Position numbers and translations under genes: made by a program
Notes under the pieces: generated by a model
The model's database searches: none
The model's input: the letters and a program-made list of their open reading frames with translations, nothing else
Told to the model about the DNA's origin: nothing
Shown: positions 15,323 to 22,305 of the stretch, one piece after another
Position numbering within the stretch: position 1 is the first letter of the stretch
How the letters are laid out: each line of letters opens with the position of its first letter
Assembly (NCBI GenBank): GCA_964580815.1
Contig: CAZOLY010000010.1
Coordinates: forward strand, 1 to 35,321
Source of the DNA: G020354785 sp964580815
Lineage (GTDB): Bacteria; Bacteroidota; Bacteroidia; Bacteroidales; UBA10428
Direction of reading: 5' to 3'
DNA length: 35,321 nt

Positions 15323-16180
15323 ATGACGACAAGACGAGATTTCATAAAAACAACAGGCGCTGCATTAGGCTCAGTAGCTTTAATCAACCGGCTTCCTTTC
15401 GGACTTTCATTCAGTACAATAAAAGAACCTTTATCGTTTGGATTTCAAACATGGACACTCCGTGAGCAATTGGGCGAAGACCTCACCGGAACGTTGAAAA
15501 TGATGGCTGACATGGGCTACAAAGAGGTGGAGTTCTGCTCCCCATTTGGATACACCGGCACACCGTTCGAAAAATTCAACGACCTGAGTGGAGCAGAGCT
15601 GCGCAAAACCATAGAAGGTGCAGGCTTAAAATGTGAAAGCTCACATTATAACATAAACGAATTGCGTGATCACCTTGAAACCCGTATTGAATGGTCGCTA
15701 GAAATGGGGAATACCCAAATGATTGCATCCAGTTTCTGGCTACCCAAAGATGCATCCATCGATGATTACCGCCGTTCTTGTGATGAGTTGAACGAAATTG
15801 GACTGAGAACCAAAGCCGCAGGTATTCAAACCGGATTTCACAACCACCACATGGAGTTTGAAAAGCGGGGTGATGACCTCATTTACGATGCGTTGCTCGA
15901 TCAGTTCGATCCTGATGCAGTGAAAATGCAGTTCCAGGTAGCTGTTGTGAACATTGGCTATCAGGCGACAGATTATTTCAGAAAGTATCCCGGCAGGTTT
16001 ATTTCAGCGCATTTGTCCGACTGGTCCAACGAAAAAGAGGAACAAGTACCAATCGGACAAGGAATTGTTGATTGGGACGACTTCTTTACAGCAGCAAAAA
16101 CTGGCGGAGTGAAAAATTTCTTTGTTGAAATGGATCCGGCCACCTTCAAGGAAAGCGCCAGGTTTTTAAAAACGATGTAA
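15323..16180 (+). CDS. sugar-phosphate isomerase/epimerase-like TIM barrel, exported
   Basis: 285 residues. The leader MTTRRDFIKTTGAALGSVAL has the twin-arginine motif RRDFIK at 4-9. From about residue 35 it is an AP-endonuclease-2-type TIM barrel: FGFQTWTLREQL, MGYKEVEFC, ...QTGFHNHHMEFE, ISAHLSDW, GQGIVDW and NFFVEMDPA. The Glu and His residues in these segments are the usual metal ligands of the xylose isomerase-like superfamily. It probably interconverts a keto sugar or inositol made by the oxidoreductase upstream, 77 bases away. Both proteins carrying Tat leaders suggests a shared periplasmic pathway. Ordinary length, no damage seen. Confidence 0.9.
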   Translation: MTTRRDFIKTTGAALGSVALINRLPFGLSFSTIKEPLSFGFQTWTLREQLGEDLTGTLKMMADMGYKEVEFCSPFGYTGTPFEKFNDLSGAELRKTIEGAGLKCESSHYNINELRDHLETRIEWSLEMGNTQMIASSFWLPKDASIDDYRRSCDELNEIGLRTKAAGIQTGFHNHHMEFEKRGDDLIYDALLDQFDPDAVKMQFQVAVVNIGYQATDYFRKYPGRFISAHLSDWSNEKEEQVPIGQGIVDWDDFFTAAKTGGVKNFFVEMDPATFKESARFLKTM

Positions 16181-16269
16181 GCCGGTTATTCAGGCCGGCA
16201 AGTTTCCAAGTTGATGTAAATCTGTAAAGTTTTTTGTAACTTTTAAATGCAAACCAAAAATAATAAAAG

Positions 16270-16839
16270 ATGAAAAATTCAAGGAAGCTATGTACAAGTC
16301 GTGTCTCCAGTTTTATCATTCTCTGTATCATCATTTCTACTCAAATTAATGCCCAGACTGGCAAAAATGAAGTAAAACTTCAAAACCTGAAAAATAAAAT
16401 TGCCATGGCCGAGTTGAAAGTGGTTGATGCTGAGTCGAAGTTGTCTATGGCGGATTCACTAATTACCAATGGTGATTTAAGCATCAGCCAGGCAGAAGAG
16501 GAATTTGCCCGTATCGGGGAAGAACAAAAGAAACTTGAAAAAGAGTACAGGCTAAATTCCAAGACTCTGAATAAGCTTGCCAGATCGAAAGATAAGGAGG
16601 CTGCAGTGAAGGCAGAGGATGATTTGAAAGCTCTGAATGCTAAGCACAAGGAAGAAACCAAATTGCAGGAAATAAAAATCAAAAACCTGACCAAACAGGC
16701 AGCCAAAGCTAAATCAGATATAGATAAAGGCCTGGATATGCAAAAAACAGCAAACATGAGACTCAAGGATGCCAGGAAGGCCCTTGAACTTGCCCGGGAG
16801 AATTACGATGCTTTCACGAAAACTTTAGAAAGTGAATAA
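16270..16839 (+). CDS. secreted coiled-coil protein
   Basis: 189 residues. The signal peptide ends near IISTQINAQ (about residue 29). The rest is almost entirely helical: Lys/Glu/Ala-rich heptads from about 35 to 185 (for example AMAELKVVDAESKLSMAD, EEQKKLEKEYRLNSK, LARENYDAFTKTLE), with only short breaks. No catalytic motif, lipobox or membrane segment beyond the leader. It could be a periplasmic rod or scaffold similar in style to OmpH/Skp-like helical proteins, but no family is recognised. Alone, 90 bases after the isomerase gene. Confidence 0.75.
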   Translation: MKNSRKLCTSRVSSFIILCIIISTQINAQTGKNEVKLQNLKNKIAMAELKVVDAESKLSMADSLITNGDLSISQAEEEFARIGEEQKKLEKEYRLNSKTLNKLARSKDKEAAVKAEDDLKALNAKHKEETKLQEIKIKNLTKQAAKAKSDIDKGLDMQKTANMRLKDARKALELARENYDAFTKTLESE

Positions 16840-16879
16840 TAATTAGCAGCAATCATAATTAGACTATGTTATTAAAGCC

Positions 16880-16995
16880 GGAGTGACTCCTGCCTTATAA
16901 GGCATATAATACATGCCTGTAATATTAGAATGCTGTTGTTATTCTCACCGTTTTATGTAACTTGCACCTGGACAACAAAGTAGCAATGAAAACGG
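16880..16995. repeat. cluster of dyads in the 16840-17031 spacer
   Basis: GGAGTGACTCC (16880-16890) is directly followed by the perfect 14-base palindrome TGCCTTATAAGGCA (16891-16904), whose end GGCAT is inverted again as ATGCC at 16913. Farther on, CCGTTTT at 16948-16954 faces AAAACGG at 16989-16995. The spacer ends AACGTTAACG before the ATG at 17032. No T-run follows any stem. It could be an operator, an RNA structure or another member of the spacer-palindrome group. Confidence 0.5.
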
Positions 16996-17031
16996 CACAA
17001 CATCATACACGCAAACGTTAACGATAATAAT

Positions 17032-18741
17032 ATGCAGGAAAAGAAAAGATCCATAAGTATTGTTAGCCTGATAAGCTTAATCCTGACATTAAACTGCACG
17101 ATAGCTCATGCTCAGGATCGAATTACAGGACATGATTTTGCAACACGATCAGAAGTAATTGCAAAAAATGGAATGGTTGCGACGAGCCATCCATTAGCCA
17201 CTCAAATAGGCCTGGATATTTTAAAAAATGGTGGAAATGCTATGGATGCAGCCATTGCTGCAAATGCAGCTTTGGGATTGATGGAACCCACAGGGTGCGG
17301 TATTGGTGGTGATATGTTTGCTATTATATGGAGTGCGAAAGATGAAAAGTTGTATGGTTTGAATGCAAGCGGCCGTTCGCCTGAAAAACTGAATCTAAAG
17401 TATTTCAAAGACAGGGGCATGAACAAAATTCCGTCTTATGGTCCGTTGCCGGTAACAGTTCCGGGATGCGTTGATGGCTGGTTTGAGATAAACAGTAAAT
17501 TTGGAACAATGGATATGGAGCAAATACTCGCACCTGCCATTAAGTATGCCCGCGAAGGTTATCCGGTTACCGAGCTGATAGGATATTATCTGACTTCGTC
17601 ATCAGGACAGTTTAAGGATTATCCGAATTTCGCAGATACTTATATGCCCGACGGCGAACCTTTGAAAAAGGGGGATGTCTTTAAAAACCCTTATCTTGGT
17701 GATACATATGAAAAAATAGCAAGAGGAGGAAGAGAAGCTTTTTACAAAGGGGAAATAGCAAAAACCATTGCCAGTTTCATACAGTCGCAGGGAGGTTTAT
17801 TAACTGAAAAAGATTTAGCTGACCACAAATCTGAATGGGTTGAGCCGGTTTCTACCAATTATCGGGGCTATGATGTCTGGGAGTTACCTCCTAACGGACA
17901 GGGAATAGCTGTATTACAAATCCTTAATATAATGGAAGGATACAATGTAAGGGAAATGGGTTTTGACAGTCCGGATTATATACATTATTTTATAGAAGCC
18001 AAGAAACTGGCTTTTGAAGACCGTGCAAAATATTATGCCGACCCTGCTTTTAACAAACTGCCGGTCGATAGATTGATCTCAAAAGAATATTCAAACGAAC
18101 GCAGAAAACTCATAAAAGACGAGGCAGCCGAAAGTTACGATGCAGGAAAACTCGGGCAGGACAATACTATTTACCTGACCGTGGCAGACAGATACGGTAA
18201 CATGGTGTCACTTATTCAGAGTAATTATCGTGGTATGGGCTCCGGTATGGTTCCACCAAAGTTAGGTTTTATGTTACAGGATAGAGGAGAATTGTTTTCA
18301 TTGGAAGAAGGACACTTCAACGTAATTGAGCCCAGTAAACGGCCGTTTCATACAATTATCCCCGGTTTTATCACTAAAAACGGGAAGCCCTGGGTAAGTT
18401 TTGGGCTGATGGGCGGAGCGATGCAACCTCAGGGTCACGCACAAATCGTTATGAACCTGGTAGATTTTGGTATGAACCTGCAGGAGGCAGGTGATGCGCC
18501 ACGTATGCAACATACCGGTTCTTCCGAACCAACGGGTGGCAAAATGACAGATAGCGGCCAGATTCTGCTCGAATCCGGATTTGATTATGAGACCATCCGG
18601 GAATTGATGCAGAAGGGGCATAAAGTCGGTTTTAGTTTAGGTAGTTATGGTGGCTATCAAGCGATTATGTGGGATTCAGAAAATGGTGTTTATTATGGTG
18701 CCTCAGAATCAAGGAAGGATGGACAGGCGGCCGGTTATTGA
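17032..18741 (+). CDS. ggt: gamma-glutamyltransferase / glutathione hydrolase
   Basis: 569 residues, the usual family length, with a signal peptide ending IAHAQD (about residue 28), so the enzyme is periplasmic. It removes or transfers gamma-glutamyl groups, for example from glutathione. N-terminal landmarks include ILKNGGNAMDAAIAANAALG and GIGGDMFAI. The catalytic nucleophile is Thr379 in DNTIYLTVADRYGNMVS; the precursor is expected to cut itself between Asn378 and Thr379. The small subunit has SNYRGMGSGM, MGGAMQPQGHAQ, DAPRM and the ending GASESRKDGQAAGY. The GGAMQPQGH pattern points to the YwrD-like branch rather than classical E. coli Ggt. It is 27 bases upstream of the mannosidase gene, so probably the first gene of an operon. 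Confidence 0.94.
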   Translation: MQEKKRSISIVSLISLILTLNCTIAHAQDRITGHDFATRSEVIAKNGMVATSHPLATQIGLDILKNGGNAMDAAIAANAALGLMEPTGCGIGGDMFAIIWSAKDEKLYGLNASGRSPEKLNLKYFKDRGMNKIPSYGPLPVTVPGCVDGWFEINSKFGTMDMEQILAPAIKYAREGYPVTELIGYYLTSSSGQFKDYPNFADTYMPDGEPLKKGDVFKNPYLGDTYEKIARGGREAFYKGEIAKTIASFIQSQGGLLTEKDLADHKSEWVEPVSTNYRGYDVWELPPNGQGIAVLQILNIMEGYNVREMGFDSPDYIHYFIEAKKLAFEDRAKYYADPAFNKLPVDRLISKEYSNERRKLIKDEAAESYDAGKLGQDNTIYLTVADRYGNMVSLIQSNYRGMGSGMVPPKLGFMLQDRGELFSLEEGHFNVIEPSKRPFHTIIPGFITKNGKPWVSFGLMGGAMQPQGHAQIVMNLVDFGMNLQEAGDAPRMQHTGSSEPTGGKMTDSGQILLESGFDYETIRELMQKGHKVGFSLGSYGGYQAIMWDSENGVYYGASESRKDGQAAGY

Positions 18742-18768
18742 ATATCTTTATTTCTTATAATTATACAA

Positions 18769-21075
18769 ATGAATATGAAGAATATATATCCATTTATTTT
18801 GGCATCACTAATTACTGCATGTAATATTTCGCATACTGACAGGAATGATGAAACAGATACTATAAAAAATGTAGTTGATTATGTCAACCCGTTTATCGGG
18901 ACTGCTAATGCCAAAGTGAAATTAGATTACCTGGCATATAATTTCGGTGGCGGAAATACATATCCGGGTGCTGTCACGCCCTGGGGAATGACAGCGATAA
19001 GCCCAAGGAATACTATAGATTCGCCTAACAAAGACGATTTTGCAGGAAATCCCAGTGGCTATATTTACGGTAGTAAATTTATTTATGGGTTTAGCCAGAT
19101 TCACTTGAGCGGCGTTGGTTGCAACGAATGGGGCAACATTCTCATCATGCCTGCTATCGGGGAAATTTCTGATGACATTAATTTCCGCAAATCGGAATAC
19201 TCCAGCGAAGCAGCTTCCCCTGGTTATTACAAAGTTTTGCTGAACGATTATAACATCCTTTCCGAAGTATCGGCAACAACAAGAACGACCATCAGCAAAT
19301 TCACATCGAAGCAGAAAACCGACCGGTTTAATTTAATTCTTGATTTGTATCATGCAATCAGAGCGGCAAGCGACGGCTATATAAAGGTTCTATCCGGACA
19401 GGAAGTGGAAGGCTGGAATCAAAATGGCGGTTTCTGTGGCAATAAGGCAGAACGAAAAGTCTATTTTGTTGCCCAGTTTAGCAAACCTGCAAAAAACTAC
19501 GGCACATTTAAAAACGGGAAGATTTTTGATGGAATAGAGGAACAATCCGGAGCTCAAACTGGGGGATATATGCAATTTGCTATGGACAAAGGTGAAGCCT
19601 TATATGTAAAAATTGGCATCTCTTTTGTAAGTATTGCTAACGCACGGTTGAATTTAAAAGCTGAACAGCCTTCATGGAACTTTGACAAAGTAAAGGAAGA
19701 TGCCCGGAACGAATGGGATAAAGTGCTTTCCAGGATTAAAGTAGAAGGCGGAACTGACGAAGAGAAAACAATGTTCTATACAGCACTGTACCATGCCCTT
19801 ATACATCCCAGCATTAGCAGCGATGTGAACGGCGAATACATTGCTATGGGCAGTCATAAAGTAAAAAAATTACCGGCCGGTCAGAAAAATCAATATAACG
19901 TATATTCCCTGTGGGATACATACAGGAACCTGCATCCCCTTCTGACCATAGTCTATCCTGATGTGCAGATAGATATGGTAAGAACAATGGTTGATCAGTC
20001 AATAGAAAATGGATTTCTGCCAAAGTGGGAAATTTCATCGGACGAAACCTATGTCATGACAGGTGATCCGGCATGTATTGTAATTGCGGATACATACCTC
20101 AAAGGTCTGACTGATTTTGATATTCAAACTGCATATAGGGCGATGTTGAAATCATCAACACAACTAATCGATAATAAAGTACGTCCGGGCCTCGCCCAGT
20201 ATATCAAACTGGGATATATTCCTGAGGATAAGCCGGGTGAATGGGTTTGGGGAACAGTTGCCACATCACTCGAATACTACCTTGCCGACTGGTCGATCGG
20301 ACAAGTGGCAAAAGCACTGGGCAGGAAAAATGATTATGAGACGTATATGAAACGTTCATCAGGGTATAAAAATTTTTATGATAGTGAAACCGGATTTTTG
20401 CGGCCCAAAAATGAAAACGGCTCCTGGTACGAGCCATTTAATCCGGATACAATTAAAGGCAGCATACCTGATGCAAATTTCTCCTGTGGTGGCATTGGTT
20501 ATACAGAAGGCAATGCCTGGCAATACAGCTTCTTTGTTCCGCATGATATAAAAGGATTGATGGAACTGATGGGTAAAGAGAAATATCTCGATAAATTAAA
20601 AGCATGCTTTGAAAATCCCGATCGTTTTGTTTTATTTAACGAACCAGATATGGCCTATCCTTATTTGTTCACTTATCTTGAAAATGAAGAATGGCGTACC
20701 CAGGAAGTAGTGAGGAAATGCCTTAATCAATATTTTGACACCATCCCTGGCGGCTTACCGGGCAATGATGATTGCGGGACCACTTCATCATGGCTGATTT
20801 TCTCGTCGATTGGCTTTTATCCGGCATGCCCGGCTTCCACACAATATCAAATCGGCAGCCCTGTATTTGACAGAGTTACTATTCAGCTGAATCCTGACTT
20901 TTATAAAGGAAAAGAATTTGTCATAGAAACAAACAATAATTCGAAATCGAACCGGTACATTCAAAATATGAAATTAAATGGTAAAGAATATAAAGACTAT
21001 TTTCTTAAACATACGGATATTACTAATGGCGGTAATTGGAATGTTACTATGGGTGATAAACCAAAAATTAATTGA
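18769..21075 (+). CDS. GH92 family alpha-mannosidase lipoprotein
   Basis: 768 residues with a lipoprotein signal (lipobox ITAC, Cys18). GH92 landmarks run the full length: VDYVNPFIGT, GGGNTYPGAVTPWGM, YGFSQIHLSGVGCNEWG, a (alpha/alpha)6 catalytic domain with YNVYSLWDTYRNLHPL, GYTEGNAWQYSFFVPHD (Glu580), NEPDMAYPYLFTY, GGLPGNDDCGTTSSW (666-671) and FYPACPASTQYQIGSP. In the family these Glu and Asp motifs supply acid and base, and calcium assists inversion at alpha-mannosides, mostly alpha-1,2, -1,3 or -1,4. The usual HTYPG reads NTYPG here, and the usual HLSGTG reads HLSGVG with Cys next to it, so linkage specificity cannot be assigned. Probably translated with the GH5-like gene, which starts three bases after its stop. 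Confidence 0.94.
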   Translation: MNMKNIYPFILASLITACNISHTDRNDETDTIKNVVDYVNPFIGTANAKVKLDYLAYNFGGGNTYPGAVTPWGMTAISPRNTIDSPNKDDFAGNPSGYIYGSKFIYGFSQIHLSGVGCNEWGNILIMPAIGEISDDINFRKSEYSSEAASPGYYKVLLNDYNILSEVSATTRTTISKFTSKQKTDRFNLILDLYHAIRAASDGYIKVLSGQEVEGWNQNGGFCGNKAERKVYFVAQFSKPAKNYGTFKNGKIFDGIEEQSGAQTGGYMQFAMDKGEALYVKIGISFVSIANARLNLKAEQPSWNFDKVKEDARNEWDKVLSRIKVEGGTDEEKTMFYTALYHALIHPSISSDVNGEYIAMGSHKVKKLPAGQKNQYNVYSLWDTYRNLHPLLTIVYPDVQIDMVRTMVDQSIENGFLPKWEISSDETYVMTGDPACIVIADTYLKGLTDFDIQTAYRAMLKSSTQLIDNKVRPGLAQYIKLGYIPEDKPGEWVWGTVATSLEYYLADWSIGQVAKALGRKNDYETYMKRSSGYKNFYDSETGFLRPKNENGSWYEPFNPDTIKGSIPDANFSCGGIGYTEGNAWQYSFFVPHDIKGLMELMGKEKYLDKLKACFENPDRFVLFNEPDMAYPYLFTYLENEEWRTQEVVRKCLNQYFDTIPGGLPGNDDCGTTSSWLIFSSIGFYPACPASTQYQIGSPVFDRVTIQLNPDFYKGKEFVIETNNNSKSNRYIQNMKLNGKEYKDYFLKHTDITNGGNWNVTMGDKPKIN

Positions 21076-21077
21076 TT

Positions 21078-22154
21078 ATGAGTAATAAATTATTAAACAA
21101 CTTTTTATTGATAGCTTCAGTTTTATTCTGTAGCTGCCAGGTAAGTGAATATAAACATCAAAGATGGACTGAAGAACAGGCCAATAACTGGTCGGCAACA
21201 AATGGCTGGCTGAGGGGGTGTAATTTTATTCCAAGCACAGCTATCAACCAGCTTGAGATGTGGCAGGCGGAAACATTTGACACTGCCACAATTAACCGCG
21301 AACTTGGTTATGCCGAATCCATTGGGTTTAACGCAATGCGGGTATTCTTGCATCACAAAGCCTGGACACAGGATAAAGCCGGATTTATAAACAGGATGGA
21401 GCAATATTTAACAATCTCCTCAAGTCATAACATAAAAACCATATTTGTTTTTTTTGATGATTGCTGGAACGGAACGAGTAATACAGGCAAGCAACCTCTT
21501 CCAAAACCCGGGATTCATAATTCAGGCTGGTTACAGGACCCGGGGCAGAAGGAGAGTGCTGATACAAGTAATTTTCCTGTACTGGAAAAATATGTGAAAG
21601 AGATAATGAATCATTTTGCCAATGATGATAGAATTGTATTATGGGATTTATACAACGAGCCCGGAAATTCGAATAAAGCCGACACCTCATTAAATTTTTT
21701 AAAACATGTTTTCTCCTGGGCTCGCGATACAAAAGCCACACAGCCTGTAACATCGGCTATCTGGAATATAAATCTCAAAAATCTTAATGAATTCCAACTT
21801 AACAATTCAGATATAATTACATTCCATAATTATGAGCCTGATTCATCCATGAAAGCCGTGATTGACTCACTTCGGGCATACCATCGTCCGTTATTATGCT
21901 CAGAATATATGGCACGCACCAGAGGTAGCACTTTCAATAATGTACTTCCTTTACTTAAAAAAGAAAATGCCGGTGCTATAAACTGGGGATTGGTTAAAGG
22001 TAAGACCAACACGATATATTCATGGTCGGATAAAAGTCATATGGATGGGTCAGAACCCGAAGTATGGTTTCACGACATATTCAGACCTGATGGCACTCCT
22101 TTTTCAAAAGAAGAGATTGATTTAATTCAAATTGAATGTTTGAATAAGAAATAA
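21078..22154 (+). CDS. GH5-like cellulase-family glycoside hydrolase
   Basis: 358 residues from the ATG at 21078; a TTG six bases earlier opens the same frame but overlaps the mannosidase stop and is not preferred. The N-terminus is a signal ending VLFCSC, possibly a lipoprotein with a weak lipobox. The TIM barrel shows clan A landmarks: WLRGCNFIPS, GFNAMRVFLHHKAW, TIFVFFDDCW, LWDLYNEPGN with acid/base Glu194, HNYEPD, and LLCSEYMAR with nucleophile Glu276, then INWGLVKGK. Proteins like this are often labelled 1,4-beta-xylanase or cellulase, but the substrate is unproven. It closes the GGT-GH92-GH5 operon and is followed by a palindrome-type spacer and an assembly gap. Confidence 0.88.
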   Translation: MSNKLLNNFLLIASVLFCSCQVSEYKHQRWTEEQANNWSATNGWLRGCNFIPSTAINQLEMWQAETFDTATINRELGYAESIGFNAMRVFLHHKAWTQDKAGFINRMEQYLTISSSHNIKTIFVFFDDCWNGTSNTGKQPLPKPGIHNSGWLQDPGQKESADTSNFPVLEKYVKEIMNHFANDDRIVLWDLYNEPGNSNKADTSLNFLKHVFSWARDTKATQPVTSAIWNINLKNLNEFQLNNSDIITFHNYEPDSSMKAVIDSLRAYHRPLLCSEYMARTRGSTFNNVLPLLKKENAGAINWGLVKGKTNTIYSWSDKSHMDGSEPEVWFHDIFRPDGTPFSKEEIDLIQIECLNKK

Positions 22155-22164
22155 TTCAAAGCGG

Positions 22165-22229
22165 GGCATAACAAACGGAGCACTATCAGAAATAAAAATA
22201 ATTGCAGGATTGAAATGCACAGTTGTAAG
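22165..22229. repeat. spacer with CATAAC start and GTTGTAAG end (site J)
   Basis: GGCATAACAAACGGAGCAC at 22165 and GTTGTAAG at 22222-22229 repeat the two end motifs of the other palindromic spacers (GGCATAAC at 1516, GTTGTAAG at 3720). Pairing between the ends is weak but in the same order. The structure may continue into the assembly gap at 22258. Confidence 0.35.
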
Positions 22230-22257
22230 AGATGTTGTGAGTGTGAACGGACAGGCG

Positions 22258-22267
22258 NNNNNNNNNN
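22258..22267. other. assembly gap, 10 Ns
   Basis: Ten Ns join two contigs between convergent genes. A run of exactly ten is usually a placeholder, so the true length is unknown. Right after the gap the plus strand reads AQDNDENVWYISPIL then stop, like the cleavage site of a signal peptide; a short or broken gene start could be hidden in the gap. Confidence 0.95.
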
Positions 22268-22305
22268 TGCCCAGGACAATGATGAAAACGTATGGTATAT
22301 TTCCC

